Assembly (NCBI GenBank): GCA_016936615.1
Contig: JAFGXN010000108.1
Coordinates: forward strand, 1 to 33,787
Length of the DNA: 33,787 bases
DNA from: Spirochaetales bacterium
GTDB lineage: Bacteria > Spirochaetota > Spirochaetia > JAFGXN01
Reading direction: 5' to 3'
This document shows, piece after piece, positions 1 to 8,658 of the stretch (its first letter is position 1; each line of letters begins with the position of its first letter). The position numbers and the translations under genes are program-made. The notes under the pieces are model-generated. The model was not told where the DNA came from. It saw nothing but the letters and a program-made list of their open reading frames with translations, and did no database searches.

Positions 1-74
1 AAGGTTCTGAAGATTATCAGGCAATGTTCGCTTCAGAACCAGACAAGCAGGATAAATTACGAGTATTTCACTGA
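1..74 (+). CDS. 3' end of an upstream gene (partial)
   Basis: Reading from base 3, the frame gives a short acidic, hydrophilic tail ending in LRVFH and a TGA stop at 72-74. The next gene starts four bases later, as expected for tightly packed co-directional genes. Too little is present to name a family. The competing frame (base 1) is also open, so this could instead be non-coding and the next gene could begin further upstream, outside the window. Confidence 0.45.
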   Translation, partial: GSEDYQAMFASEPDKQDKLRVFH

Positions 75-78
75 TTTT

Positions 79-1884
79 TTGTCGAAGCGAGTAACTTCGC
101 CTCCAGAACAGGTTGCCTTGGATAAACTTCTTAATGCGTTAGCAGAGAAGAATCAGGTTACGCTTGATATTCATGGAGCTAAGATAAAGACAATTATTTA
201 CCCTAATTTTTTTATAGAGAAGATAGAACAAATCTATAATCAAATGTCAGAAGATCCTGGCATCCCTTTCCCTACTGATGCGGTCTTTAAAGAGCCCCTG
301 CCAGAAATGCTAGTTCAGAAGATAAATGTAAAGAGCGAGTTTGTCTCTTATCTTGAGAATCCTGATCAGAGCGGAAAGCCTTTGCTCAAACTTATGTTTC
401 CTAATTTTGATCACCCGCTAATTGCTATCCCTGTTCAGTTAAAGCGACGCCTTTTGATTTCAGCAGTAGAGAAGATTAAATTTTACTTGAGCCGTGAGCA
501 GAATATGGATTATATCCGGACTAGAATGATGTCTGCTTTTAAAGGCGAAGAGAATGCGGTTAAACTGATAATGGCTAATTTGAGCAAGCCTGCGGAGGAG
601 GTTGCTCAGACAATAATTGAGCCTAACTCTTTTTCGTTTAAGTTTTGGACACATATTGCAAGCTCAATTGTAAAGGAGTATCAATCTAAGAAGACTCTTT
701 ATGGCGATGACTTTATGCCAGCGCAGGCTTCATACTTAATCGGATTCTACAATGTCTATTATAAGGGAGTTTCGCAGCGGGAACAGAGTGTAGAGGCCTC
801 TCTTAATATTCTGGACAATCTTTTGAGCAAAGAGCCATATTGCTTTAGTGTTCGAGAGATGTATAATTTCAGAGACCCAAAAGATGATGTTGAAATTGTC
901 AAGAAGTGTGGAAAGAAGGCTTTTAATGATAGGTTGACAGAGTTGATGCAGCTTCAAGAGGGCGAGACTCTCCCACGATTGATCCTTGTGAAGGTTGAAA
1001 AAAATAAAGAGGTCTTTATTGCTAGAGATGTATTAGTTCTCTACTTTTTTAAATTGCTTTCACAGACTGAGCCCTTGTTGAAATCTTCATTGTATGAAGA
1101 CTGGAAGAGAACCTTTGAGTCTTATAGCAAGTTGCCTGAGATGAAGAATGATGAACTCTTTCGCAAAGTGATAAATTCCAAAGTAAAGGCAATAAATCCG
1201 GTTCTTTATGCACTCTTAAATTACCAGCTATTGAGCAATTTTAGATCTAGTGACAAATTAAGAGAACGCGAGCGGATTGAGTTGGATCTTCTGCTTGATG
1301 ATAATGCGGCACAGTTAAAGCCGCTAGAAGAGATCTTTAAGATAAATCGAAAAGCCCTCTTGTATGAGGTCAAATCAGATTTGCCGTTGACCAAAAGCAG
1401 TGGTTTTGTTCGAGCTGTAGTTGTGTTCTTTGCAAAAGCACTTGGAATATTCTCCTCGATGAAGGATCGAGAGTCTAGAGAGAGTCGTAAACACAAGAAA
1501 GTTGACATGGAATTTACAAAAACTTCAAATAATGACTTTTCAAATGCAATAAAGGATTTGAAAGAGACCTTTCTTGGTGGCAATGTTGACGACAAGCAGA
1601 TAGAATACACCTTAGATGATTTAATCGAGAAGTGGAATCCTCTAATCGATAACATTGCGAAGGAGAACCTTGTTGAAGATGTGAATTCGATGATTCGCGA
1701 TTATATCAGAAAGATGAAGAGATCCTTTATTGTCTCTGCACCAGACAAAGACAGGGTCGAAAGTATGGCGATGAGATTGTCTAGGAATTCTGTTTTTGAT
1801 AGTATTAAGAATAAGGATGCTCTGCAAAGATATATGGAAATATACATGATAAAGATAGTAGCTAATCTGAAACTTATGAAATGA
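79..1884 (+). CDS. Large charged helical protein of unknown function, spirochaete-type
   Basis: This is a 601-aa soluble protein that I cannot assign to a named family. It has no signal peptide. It is rich in Lys, Glu and Leu and looks almost entirely helical. A hydrophobic patch with FFAKALGIF at about residues 451-459 is followed by a very basic, Arg/Ser-rich stretch (about 464-477) and then a C-terminal helical domain. The start is uncertain. The TTG at 79 has no good Shine-Dalgarno, and the frame is open back to base 1, so the protein may be longer. TTG was kept because another plausible coding frame ends at 74. The stop is directly adjacent to the stop of the convergent patatin gene. Its layout (helical N-terminal part, hydrophobic patch, basic linker, helical tail) resembles the protein encoded at 26756-28126, and the two may be distant paralogues. 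Confidence 0.8.
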   Translation: MSKRVTSPPEQVALDKLLNALAEKNQVTLDIHGAKIKTIIYPNFFIEKIEQIYNQMSEDPGIPFPTDAVFKEPLPEMLVQKINVKSEFVSYLENPDQSGKPLLKLMFPNFDHPLIAIPVQLKRRLLISAVEKIKFYLSREQNMDYIRTRMMSAFKGEENAVKLIMANLSKPAEEVAQTIIEPNSFSFKFWTHIASSIVKEYQSKKTLYGDDFMPAQASYLIGFYNVYYKGVSQREQSVEASLNILDNLLSKEPYCFSVREMYNFRDPKDDVEIVKKCGKKAFNDRLTELMQLQEGETLPRLILVKVEKNKEVFIARDVLVLYFFKLLSQTEPLLKSSLYEDWKRTFESYSKLPEMKNDELFRKVINSKVKAINPVLYALLNYQLLSNFRSSDKLRERERIELDLLLDDNAAQLKPLEEIFKINRKALLYEVKSDLPLTKSSGFVRAVVVFFAKALGIFSSMKDRESRESRKHKKVDMEFTKTSNNDFSNAIKDLKETFLGGNVDDKQIEYTLDDLIEKWNPLIDNIAKENLVEDVNSMIRDYIRKMKRSFIVSAPDKDRVESMAMRLSRNSVFDSIKNKDALQRYMEIYMIKIVANLKLMK

Positions 1885-2724
1885 TTACATCTTCAATCTT
1901 TCTTTTATTTGGGGCAGAATCTCCATCGCTGCAATATAACCAAGCTCGATATTCTGCTCTGCTATTCCATCTTTAAAAATTAAATTCCTCCACTTTGATA
2001 GGTCGTCATGGCTGTTCTTCGGCTCAATAATAAAATCCGCAGCTTGCGAGCACTTCTCTGCTAGATAGTGGCGCAGCAACTTTATGCTTCGTTGCGTAAC
2101 TTTTGTCACAGATTCTGAATCCTCCTTGTCGAACAATCCATCGCGTCGAAAATTATCTAGATTCACCGCAATCACTATATCTGCGCCCATCTCCTTGACA
2201 GTTGAGACTGGTACCGGGTTAGAAACTCCCCCATCGACAAGCAACATCTCCCCCATCTTATATGGCAAAAAAATTGAAGGAACTGAGATGCTTGCCCTAA
2301 CTGCCTTCTCTATTAGCCCACTACTGAAGCAAATCTCCTTCCCAGAGACTAACTCGGTGGAGATTATTCGCAAAGGTATTACAGTCTCTTCGAAGTAACT
2401 GCCGCGAAGACTCTCTTTTATCACCTCGGAGATTTTTTCGCCTTTAACAAATCCACCTTTTAGGCTTGGATCAAACATCAGCGAAAGCCCTTTCTTTCTA
2501 GTCTCTTCGATTGTCTCAGCAATTTTGTAGAGATCAGTATCTAAGGCATACATTGCGCCAATCCAGGCTCCTATGCTAGCTCCAGAGATATAATCGATTG
2601 GGATATTGTTATCTATAAGACATTTTAGCACCCCGATGTGGGCAAGCCCGCGAGCGCCACCACTACCGAGTGCTAAGCCAACAGTGTTTCTTTTTAATCC
2701 GAATTTTTTTAGAACATTATCCAT
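1885..2724 (-). CDS. Patatin-like phospholipase (RssA/YchK-type)
   Basis: A 279-aa serine lipid acyl hydrolase of the bacterial patatin family. It carries the oxyanion-hole glycine motif GSGGARG at residues 20-26, the nucleophile elbow GASIG at 48-52 with Ser50, and the Asp of the Ser-Asp dyad in DGG at 164-166. All catalytic elements are therefore intact. Family members hydrolyse membrane phospholipids or lysophospholipids, and the true substrate here is unknown. There is no signal peptide, so the protein is cytosolic or peripheral at the inner membrane face. No Shine-Dalgarno precedes the ATG. A TATTAT box lies six bases upstream (2731-2736, minus strand), which fits a leaderless or nearly leaderless mRNA. 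The stop at 1885-1887 abuts the stop of the convergent gene at 1884, with no terminator between them. Confidence 0.93.
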   Translation of the reverse strand: MDNVLKKFGLKRNTVGLALGSGGARGLAHIGVLKCLIDNNIPIDYISGASIGAWIGAMYALDTDLYKIAETIEETRKKGLSLMFDPSLKGGFVKGEKISEVIKESLRGSYFEETVIPLRIISTELVSGKEICFSSGLIEKAVRASISVPSIFLPYKMGEMLLVDGGVSNPVPVSTVKEMGADIVIAVNLDNFRRDGLFDKEDSESVTKVTQRSIKLLRHYLAEKCSQAADFIIEPKNSHDDLSKWRNLIFKDGIAEQNIELGYIAAMEILPQIKERLKM

Positions 2725-2760
2725 AGATTAATAATATGCTATTTTTTTAAAAAAATATAG

Positions 2761-3207
2761 TTAGATTTGCGATTCTAGTTGTTTTTGTATCTCGTTTGCT
2801 ATTCTGTTAAGGTTATTTCTTGTCTTCACAATCAAGTTAAATATTTCTGGAGCCTTCTTGATTGAGAATTTCCCTCTGAAATCATTTATCGGATCTAGCT
2901 TATCAAGTAGTGAAATATGGTATTTAGCTTCCCTTATGTAGTTTTCCTTGATTGTCGAATCAAGCGACATTGATGAGATCTTAACTCCAATTTGGTAGAG
3001 TAAATCAGCTCTAGATATAGCTGTGTCGTAGAACTCATTTCCAGTTTGTGGCATTATTATCGGTGGTAAATCTGCAATAATGTCATTTTTGACAATGATA
3101 TATGCCCAGTTGTTGAAGTTAGTATTGCTAGCGCTCTCTTCTTTTATTGTGATTGAAGTACACGAGAAGAAGCTAATTAATATAAAAAGTCCAATTATCT
3201 TTTTCAT
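2761..3207 (-). CDS. Small lipoprotein, function unknown
   Basis: A 148-aa lipoprotein. A basic start (MKK) is followed by a hydrophobic stretch and a lipobox SFFSC with the lipidated Cys at residue 16. The mature part is polar and helical, with heptad-like Leu/Ile spacing, and has no recognisable catalytic motif. It is expected to be exported by Sec and anchored to a membrane by signal peptidase II processing. A strong AGGAGG Shine-Dalgarno sits five bases upstream of the ATG, and an extended -10 box lies just above it. It is divergent from the multi-PAS diguanylate cyclase gene and upstream of the patatin gene on the same strand, 36 bp away. Confidence 0.85.
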   Translation of the reverse strand: MKKIIGLFILISFFSCTSITIKEESASNTNFNNWAYIIVKNDIIADLPPIIMPQTGNEFYDTAISRADLLYQIGVKISSMSLDSTIKENYIREAKYHISLLDKLDPINDFRGKFSIKKAPEIFNLIVKTRNNLNRIANEIQKQLESQI

Positions 3208-3215
3208 TAAAACCT

Positions 3216-3232
3216 CCTTTTAGATTATATCA
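3216..3232 (-). promoter_or_regulatory. Extended -10 promoter of the small lipoprotein gene
   Basis: Read on the minus strand, a TATAAT box (3229-3224) is preceded by TGA, giving a TGn extended -10. No good -35 is visible. Transcription would start near 3217, about 10 bases above the gene's ATG and just upstream of its AGGAGG site. Confidence 0.5.
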
Positions 3233-3258
3233 CATGATTAAAAAATAAATTTTTTTTT

Positions 3259-3287
3259 TTGGAAAAAGTTTATCCATTCTCTATATT
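3259..3287 (+). promoter_or_regulatory. Putative promoter of the multi-PAS diguanylate cyclase
   Basis: TTGGAA (3259-3264), a 17-base spacer and TATATT (3282-3287). Transcription would start near 3294, leaving an untranslated leader of about 107 bases before the TTG start at 3401. Confidence 0.4.
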
Positions 3288-3302
3288 TAATAATAGATAA
3301 TT

Positions 3303-3400
3303 TATTACAAAATACAACTAGGATGGGTGATCTTTGTAACCTTTATCGAGATTGAGTAAAAAAAGAGTGTCTCTCATCTTTATTTGAGTAAGGAGAGTTT
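3303..3400 (+). promoter_or_regulatory. Structured 5' leader with possible Shine-Dalgarno sequestration
   Basis: The leader contains a perfect 7-bp stem, TTACAAA at 3303-3309 with TTTGTAA further down. Closer to the gene, CTCTC (3371-3375) can pair with GAGAG (3393-3397), which overlaps the AAGGAGAG ribosome-binding site. The word TTGAGTA occurs three times between about 3354 and 3407. I recognise no known riboswitch class. Confidence 0.3.
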
Positions 3401-6292
3401 TTGAGTAGTGAATTAGATTTAAGCATTGAGGATTTACCATTTGCCTGTGCAACACATAAGATACTCCTCGATGACAGGGACAAACCAATAGACTATATCT
3501 TTCTCGATGCAAACAAGGAATTTGAGAAGATGACTGGTTTGCAGGTTAAGAAGATTCTTGGGATAAATGTCCTCTCTGTCCTTCCAGATATTAGTCAAGA
3601 TGATTTTGATTGGATTGGTGTCTATGGTGGGATTGCGTTAAATGGTGGAAGCAAGGAGTTTGTAACCTTTTCAAAGCCTTTGAATAGATGGTTCAAGATT
3701 AAAGTCTTCTCAAATGAGAAATTGTTTTTTACTACAATTTTTCTAGATGTTTCTTTCGAACATTTTTTCTCTGGAGTCTTGCGTAAATTTAATGAGTACT
3801 CCTTTGAGTCTATCGACTATCAATCTATTCTTGATGATTTCCTCACAATATCAGGAGCAAGTTATGCAGCCTTTAATCTTCTTTCAGAGCAGCATCTTCT
3901 AAAAACAGTTGCACTTAGCGGAATCGGTTCGAAGCTCAAGAAGTTAATAAACCTTATTGGATTTGATATCTTTGAAAGGGATTGGAACCTTCGGGATTCA
4001 TTTTCAGTAGACAATGACTTTGACGAATTTCCATCTTTTAGTCGCTTAGTGGAGGGGTTTCTCCCTTCTAATATTGCAATAACATGTGAGAGGGTCTTTT
4101 CTCTTGGTAATGCCTTGAGATTTCGGATATTTGAGAAGCGTGAGTGTTTTGGAGAACTTCTTCTTTTTTATAAAAAAGAGAAGTCTCCACAAGATATCGA
4201 GTTGTTGCGTCGTTATGTTAGCTTAGTCTCAATCTTGTTGAAGCGAATTGATTTTGAGAAAAAGGCTTTTTTCCAAAATGATATCCTTATAAATAATATT
4301 CATACTCAATTATGGTATCTGAAGGATCCTTACACCTATGGAATTGTGAACAAGTCACGAGCTGATTTTTTTAATACAACTCCTGAGTTGATGAATGGGC
4401 AGAAAATCTCTAAATTTATGAAAAAAGAGGTCTTTGAACTGTGTCTTTGGTCGAATAAACAGGTCTTTAATGAGAAGACGCAGCTAGTTACACAAGAGTG
4501 GGTCGACAATGGCGATGGAAATCGACGACTATTAAAGGTTGTTAAGACTCCTAAGTTGAGCTCTACTGGAGAGGTCTACGCTGTTATCTGCACAGCAGAG
4601 GATGTTACATCAGAGTGGGAGTCTGCAAATCTCGCATCAAAGCATGAGAGATGGAATGAAGCATTAATGGGAGCAATGGATGATTTGATATTTGTTCTCA
4701 GTTCGGATCTTACTATTAAGAGTGTTCATGTCGCAGATGTCACTAAGATTTTATATGATAACTCTTATCTTATTGGAAAAAAATTTCCTGATATACCATT
4801 TCAATCTCCTGCGCGAGAGGAGATTATTGATGGTCTGGAGAGGGTTCTTGCTGGAGAACTCCTTGTAAGGGTTGAGTATTTTCTTGATATGCCGAATGGT
4901 ACAACCTGGTATGATCTGAGCATTACAGCTTTTTCTCTGGTTGAAGGGGAGGTTAACCTTCTTGGTGTGGCTAGGGATATTACCCGACAGAAAGAGGTTG
5001 AATTTGAGTTACAAGCTCAGAAAGATATGCTTAGTGAGGCAGAGGTTATTGCTAAGCTTGGCAGATGGGACTACAACCATGTGGAAGAGTTGTTAGAGTG
5101 GTCAGATTCTACAAAAGACATATTTGGTGAGGATCCTAATCTCTTTTTTCCTAATTTGAAGAGCTTGTTTTCATGTGTCTACCCAGCAGATTCTCAGCAG
5201 TTGCAGACAGGTTGGGAGTTGTCGTTGTTGGACATGAAGACGTTTAAAGATGAGTTTAGAATTGTTCTCTCATCCGGAGATATAAAATGGCTCTATTGTC
5301 AAGCAGATTCTAGCTACGATTCATTGGGTAAGCCCTTGTATTCAGTTGGGATTATACAAGACATTACATATCGGAAAAACATTGAGTTAGCGCTGGAATC
5401 AAATCAGCGTCAGTATCAGAATCTGGTAGAGAATATCCCTGGTGCTGTCTTTATCTGTGAAAATGACAATAAATGGACAATGAGATATGTCAGCGATGGT
5501 ATAAAAGATATCTCAGGCTATGAAAGTGCCTCTCTGCAGGGGAATAGAGATCTTGCTTATGTAGATCTTATTCATCGTGAGGATAAAGATAAGGTCTCTG
5601 ATGTAATTTCTAAGATGCTAGATGAGAAGAAGATGTATAAGATCTTTTATCGAATTATCTGTAAGGATAATCAGATTAAGTGGGTCGCTGAGTATGGGCA
5701 GGGCGAGTATGACCTAGATGGAAAAATTATTTGTATTGATGGTTTAATTATTGATATAACAGAACAGAAGAGGCTTGAGGACAAGATTTTAGAGCTATCA
5801 ATAAAGGATCCGTTGTTAGATATTTATAATAGACGGTATTTTTTTGAAAAATTAGATAATAATGTGGACAAATTTAAGCGAACAGAGATGGTCTTTTCAG
5901 TAGCTATCATTGATTTAGATCTATTCAAGTTTGTAAATGATTCATATGGTCACTTAGCTGGGGATTTTGTCCTGAAAGAGGTCGCTTATTGCTTTTTGCG
6001 ACATTTGCGAAGCTATGATGTTATTGCTCGATATGGGGGCGAAGAGTTTATAATTTTTTTAGATAACATGGCTCGAGCAGAAGCATGTAGGAAGATTGAA
6101 GATGTTCTAGCTCTTGTTAGCTCAAAAGACTTTATTTACAATAATAACAAGATTTCTGTGACATTTAGTGGCGGTGTTTGTGATGTATTTGATTTTGAGA
6201 TTGATGAGATCTCTTCTGAACGAATTACAGAGAAGGCAGATAAGCGTTTGTATCAGGCTAAGACTAGTGGTAGAAATAGAATAGTCTATTAG
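3401..6292 (+). CDS. Multi-PAS / GAF-like diguanylate cyclase
   Basis: A 963-aa soluble sensor that should make cyclic di-GMP from two GTP. In order it shows: PAS (about 10-115), a GAF-like region (130-285), PAS (290-405), PAS (415-530), PAS of the PAS_3 type starting at LGRWDY (545-660), PAS (668-790) and GGDEF (797-963). Four PAS modules end in typical DIT/DVT motifs. The active site is GGEEF at 879-883, a catalytically competent variant. The product-inhibition I-site RSYD is at 870-873, exactly five residues upstream. There is no transmembrane segment or signal peptide, so it senses cytosolic signals. The start is TTG at 3401, supported by AAGGAGA ending five bases upstream. The gene stands alone. 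The shared 3' region with pckG holds a terminator for pckG only. Confidence 0.93.
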   Translation: MSSELDLSIEDLPFACATHKILLDDRDKPIDYIFLDANKEFEKMTGLQVKKILGINVLSVLPDISQDDFDWIGVYGGIALNGGSKEFVTFSKPLNRWFKIKVFSNEKLFFTTIFLDVSFEHFFSGVLRKFNEYSFESIDYQSILDDFLTISGASYAAFNLLSEQHLLKTVALSGIGSKLKKLINLIGFDIFERDWNLRDSFSVDNDFDEFPSFSRLVEGFLPSNIAITCERVFSLGNALRFRIFEKRECFGELLLFYKKEKSPQDIELLRRYVSLVSILLKRIDFEKKAFFQNDILINNIHTQLWYLKDPYTYGIVNKSRADFFNTTPELMNGQKISKFMKKEVFELCLWSNKQVFNEKTQLVTQEWVDNGDGNRRLLKVVKTPKLSSTGEVYAVICTAEDVTSEWESANLASKHERWNEALMGAMDDLIFVLSSDLTIKSVHVADVTKILYDNSYLIGKKFPDIPFQSPAREEIIDGLERVLAGELLVRVEYFLDMPNGTTWYDLSITAFSLVEGEVNLLGVARDITRQKEVEFELQAQKDMLSEAEVIAKLGRWDYNHVEELLEWSDSTKDIFGEDPNLFFPNLKSLFSCVYPADSQQLQTGWELSLLDMKTFKDEFRIVLSSGDIKWLYCQADSSYDSLGKPLYSVGIIQDITYRKNIELALESNQRQYQNLVENIPGAVFICENDNKWTMRYVSDGIKDISGYESASLQGNRDLAYVDLIHREDKDKVSDVISKMLDEKKMYKIFYRIICKDNQIKWVAEYGQGEYDLDGKIICIDGLIIDITEQKRLEDKILELSIKDPLLDIYNRRYFFEKLDNNVDKFKRTEMVFSVAIIDLDLFKFVNDSYGHLAGDFVLKEVAYCFLRHLRSYDVIARYGGEEFIIFLDNMARAEACRKIEDVLALVSSKDFIYNNNKISVTFSGGVCDVFDFEIDEISSERITEKADKRLYQAKTSGRNRIVY

Positions 6293-6310
6293 TGATTTTT
6301 TTAGGGAAAA

Positions 6311-6336
6311 AAAGAAAAGCCTCGGTTTCCCGAGGC
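6311..6336 (-). terminator. Rho-independent terminator of pckG
   Basis: On the minus strand, GCCTCGG-GAAA-CCGAGGC forms a 7-bp GC-rich stem with a GAAA tetraloop. It is followed by TTTTCTTTTTTT and lies eight bases after the pckG stop. Read on the plus strand the stem lacks a U-tract, so it serves the minus-strand gene. Confidence 0.9.
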
Positions 6337-6343
6337 CTATAAA

Positions 6344-8149
6344 TTATTTGCTTAGGTTAGCTGTCAATCTTTCGATCTCTTTCTTTAACTTAGCAGGATA
6401 TCTGTCTCCGAATTTGTTGAAAAATTCGTTGATTTCTGGCAATTCTGCCTTCCAAGCTTCAGCATCAACAGTTAGAAGTTCTTTCATCTGCTCATCTGTT
6501 ACTTTAAGACCAGAAAGATCTAAATCTTCAACCTTTGGAAGGAATCCGATTGCAGTCTCAACTGCATCAACTTTGCCTTCGATTCTCTCACACATCCACT
6601 TAAGAACTCGGCTGTTATCGCCAAATCCTGGCCAGATAAACTTACCGTTTGCATCTTTTCTAAACCAGTTAACATAGAACATCTTAGGAGCTTTGCTTCC
6701 AAGTTTGTCACCCATGTCGAACCAGTGCTGGATGTAATCACCCATGTTGTAACCGCAGAAAGGAATCATTGCAAATGGGTCTCTTCTAACACCAGCTTTT
6801 AGGCCGATTGCAGCAGCTGTAGTCTCAGATCCTGCAGAAGCTCCCATGAATACTCCGTGTTCCCAGCTAACTGCCTGAGTAACCAAAGGAATAGTTGTAG
6901 TTCTTCTTCCACCAAATAGTAGGATGTCGATCTCAACACCATTTGGATCTTCCCAATCTGGGCAGATTACTGGACACTGGCTAGCAGGTGCAGTAAATCT
7001 TGCATTTGGATGAGCTGCTGGAGCTTCCTTAGTCTCAGGAGACCAGTCGTTGCCTTTCCAATCTACAAGGTGAGCTGGAGCCTTTGTATCACCATCTTCC
7101 CACCAGATATTTCCATCATCAGTTAGAGCACAGTTTGTAAAGATAGCGTTTTCTCTGATGCTGTCCATAGCCATTGGGTTAGATTTGTATGAAGTTCCAG
7201 GAGCAACTCCGAAGAATCCAGCCTCTGGGTTGATAGCTCTTAGTTCGCCGTTAGGACCAAGCTTCATCCAAGCAATATCGTCACCGATACACTCTACCTT
7301 CCAGCCTTCAACTGTAGATTCAAGCATTGCAAGGTTTGTCTTTCCACAAGCAGATGGGAAAGCAGCAGCTATATGGTATTTCTTACCTTCTGGGCTGATA
7401 AGTCTTAGGATAAGCATGTGTTCTGCCATCCAACCTTCTCTCTTAGCCATTGCAGAAGCAATTCTTAGAGCAAGACATTTCTTACCAAGAAGAGCATTTC
7501 CACCATAACCAGAACCGTATGACCAGATCAAGTTCTCTTCTGGGAAATGACTGATATATTTGTCATCAATGCTTGCAGCACATGGCCAAGTTGAATCAGC
7601 CTGTCCTGGCTCAAGAGGAGAACCTACAGTGTGTAGACAAGGGATATATTCGCCATCAGCGCCAAGAACATCAATTACTGAAGTTCCAACTCTTGTCATG
7701 ATATGCATGTTACAAACGACGTATGCACTGTCTGTTAGTTCAATACCAATTTTAGCAATTGGTGATCCTACAGGACCCATTGAGAAAGGAATTACATACA
7801 TTGTTCTTCCCTTCATACAACCTTTGTAAAGTTTCTTCATTGCAGCCTTTAATTCATCTGGAGCCATCCAGTTGTTTGTAGGACCAGCATCTTCTTGTTT
7901 AGTTGTTGAAATATATGTTCTATTTTCTACACGAGCTACATCGCTAGGATGAGATCTGAAAAGAACGCTGTTTGGTCTTTTTGCTAGAGGTGTTGCTGCA
8001 CCTGAAGCAATCATCTCTTTCATCAATGTGTCGTATTCTTCTTTAGAACCGTCACACCAGTAAATTGCGTCTGGTTGACACATCTCAGCCACTTCGTTGA
8101 CCCACTTCTTAAGTTGGTCATGTTTTACACTATTTGCATCTAATGCCAT
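6344..8149 (-). CDS. pckG: Phosphoenolpyruvate carboxykinase (GTP)
   Basis: A 601-aa GTP-dependent PEP carboxykinase that interconverts oxaloacetate + GTP with phosphoenolpyruvate + GDP + CO2 in the cytosol. The length is normal for the family. The nucleotide-binding kinase-1a loop is in [14 protein letters not shown] and includes the reactive Cys typical of the GTP form. The metal-binding kinase-2 region is [10 protein letters not shown], followed by [19 protein letters not shown] and the guanine-binding NWFRKD segment near the C-terminus are intact. In fermentative bacteria the enzyme often runs in the CO2-fixing direction, but the sequence cannot decide this. The gene is monocistronic: a near-consensus promoter lies 33 bases upstream of the ATG, GGAGG precedes the start by ten bases, and a strong terminator follows. 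Confidence 0.98.
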   Translation of the reverse strand: MALDANSVKHDQLKKWVNEVAEMCQPDAIYWCDGSKEEYDTLMKEMIASGAATPLAKRPNSVLFRSHPSDVARVENRTYISTTKQEDAGPTNNWMAPDELKAAMKKLYKGCMKGRTMYVIPFSMGPVGSPIAKIGIELTDSAYVVCNMHIMTRVGTSVIDVLGADGEYIPCLHTVGSPLEPGQADSTWPCAASIDDKYISHFPEENLIWSYGSGYGGNALLGKKCLALRIASAMAKREGWMAEHMLILRLISPEGKKYHIAAAFPSACGKTNLAMLESTVEGWKVECIGDDIAWMKLGPNGELRAINPEAGFFGVAPGTSYKSNPMAMDSIRENAIFTNCALTDDGNIWWEDGDTKAPAHLVDWKGNDWSPETKEAPAAHPNARFTAPASQCPVICPDWEDPNGVEIDILLFGGRRTTTIPLVTQAVSWEHGVFMGASAGSETTAAAIGLKAGVRRDPFAMIPFCGYNMGDYIQHWFDMGDKLGSKAPKMFYVNWFRKDANGKFIWPGFGDNSRVLKWMCERIEGKVDAVETAIGFLPKVEDLDLSGLKVTDEQMKELLTVDAEAWKAELPEINEFFNKFGDRYPAKLKKEIERLTANLSK

Positions 8150-8188
8150 AAGTATTGAACCTCCGATTGAGTTTTATTTGATACCTTA

Positions 8189-8217
8189 ATGATAGGAAAT
8201 CTTAAAATTAGTGTCAA
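8189..8217 (-). promoter_or_regulatory. Promoter of pckG
   Basis: On the minus strand, a perfect TTGACA (8217-8212), a 17-base spacer and TATCAT (8194-8189). This predicts a start near 8182 and a leader of about 33 bases. It is one of the best sigma-70-type promoters in the window. Confidence 0.8.
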
Positions 8218-8465
8218 TAGGTTGTATTGATAAAGACTACTTGGCAGGTAGCATTTTTTTTAGACATATAGTCAGTATAGTCGTTATTTGACCCTCTGGA
8301 ATGATATAATATCAAAAATAAGCTCTTTTTTTTGAAGTAACTTAAAATATTTTTCTTATAGAAGTTTTTAATTATTGATAATTAAAATTATAAAATTTTA
8401 TCGATTTTTTATTAAAAGATGTTAAAAATAATGGGAAAATTTCTTGTAGATTCTGAATTTCTTAT
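8218..8465. other. AT-rich non-coding part of the pckG-que intergenic region
   Basis: About 250 very AT-rich bases between the pckG promoter and the que operon control region. A TATAAT at 8305-8310 has only an 11-base spacer from TTGACC, so it is not a convincing promoter. I see no RNA gene, repeat or convincing ORF. Confidence 0.5.
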
Positions 8466-8496
8466 AAAAAAAGCCCTAATCTATTGTTAGATTGGG
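8466..8496 (-). terminator. Antisense-oriented terminator upstream of the que operon
   Basis: Read on the minus strand, CCCAATCTA / TAGATTAGGG pair (one bulged base, ACAA loop), followed by CTTTTTTT. No minus-strand gene lies to its right, so it would stop antisense transcripts from the que operon before they reach pckG. Its plus-strand sequence overlaps the -35 of the que promoter. Confidence 0.5.
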
Positions 8497-8512
8497 TAAA
8501 TTTTGGTATATA
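8484..8512 (+). promoter_or_regulatory. Promoter of the riboswitch-controlled que operon
   Basis: TTGTTA (8484-8489), a 17-base spacer and TATATA (8507-8512). Transcription would begin at about 8519, which is exactly the first base of the riboswitch P1 stem. This agreement supports both calls. Confidence 0.6.
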
Positions 8513-8518
8513 TTATCT

Positions 8519-8558
8519 AGACAGTTCGAAAGCCTCCTGTCTTTAAACAAAACTAAGG
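8519..8558 (+). promoter_or_regulatory. preQ1-I riboswitch aptamer
   Basis: P1 is AGACAG (8519-8524) paired with CTGTCT (8537-8542). The 12-base loop starts with TTCGA and ends CCTC. The tail (8543-8558) is A-rich and ends AAAACTAAGG. The pseudoknot P2 forms between loop CCT (8533-8535) and tail AGG (8556-8558). This is the small-hairpin-plus-A-rich-tail architecture of the preQ1 class I aptamer, close to the characterised Thermoanaerobacter example. It precedes queuosine genes, as expected for a sensor of the Q precursor preQ1. Confidence 0.88.
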
Positions 8559-8650
8559 TAATAATTGAATATAACTCTTTTTACATATGTAATTTTATAT
8601 TTAACTACCTTAGATTTTTTTTGTATAGAGAATCGGGGTAGTTTTTTTTG
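8553..8650 (+). promoter_or_regulatory. Riboswitch expression platform with two exclusive hairpins
   Basis: Stem A pairs CTAAGGTA (8553-8560) with TACCTTAG (8606-8613). Stem B pairs AACTACC (8603-8609) with GGTAGTT (8637-8643) and is followed by eight U (8642-8649), immediately before the GGAG ribosome-binding site (8650-8653). The stems share 8606-8609, so only one can form. Stem A also uses the AAGG that makes the aptamer pseudoknot. Bound preQ1 should therefore block stem A and allow terminator stem B (off). Without ligand, stem A acts as antiterminator. Stem A itself is followed by eight U (8615-8622), which leaves some ambiguity. Confidence 0.65.
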
Positions 8651-8658
8651 GAGATTAT

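Noticed and set aside
2739-2760. AT-only hairpin (CTATTTTTTT/AAAAAAATATAG) between the patatin and small lipoprotein genes
   Set aside because: All A-T pairs with no GC core; such runs occur by chance at this base composition, so it is not called a terminator.
8288-8310. TTGACC...TATAAT pair in the pckG-que gap
   Set aside because: The spacer is only 11 bases, too short for a sigma-70 promoter.
8419-8490. 23-codon ORF starting ATG 8419 in the pckG-que gap (MLKIMGKFLVDSEFLIKKA...), ending at the que -35
   Set aside because: No Shine-Dalgarno, no promoter at a sensible distance, and it runs through the antisense terminator hairpin; most likely chance in AT-rich DNA.
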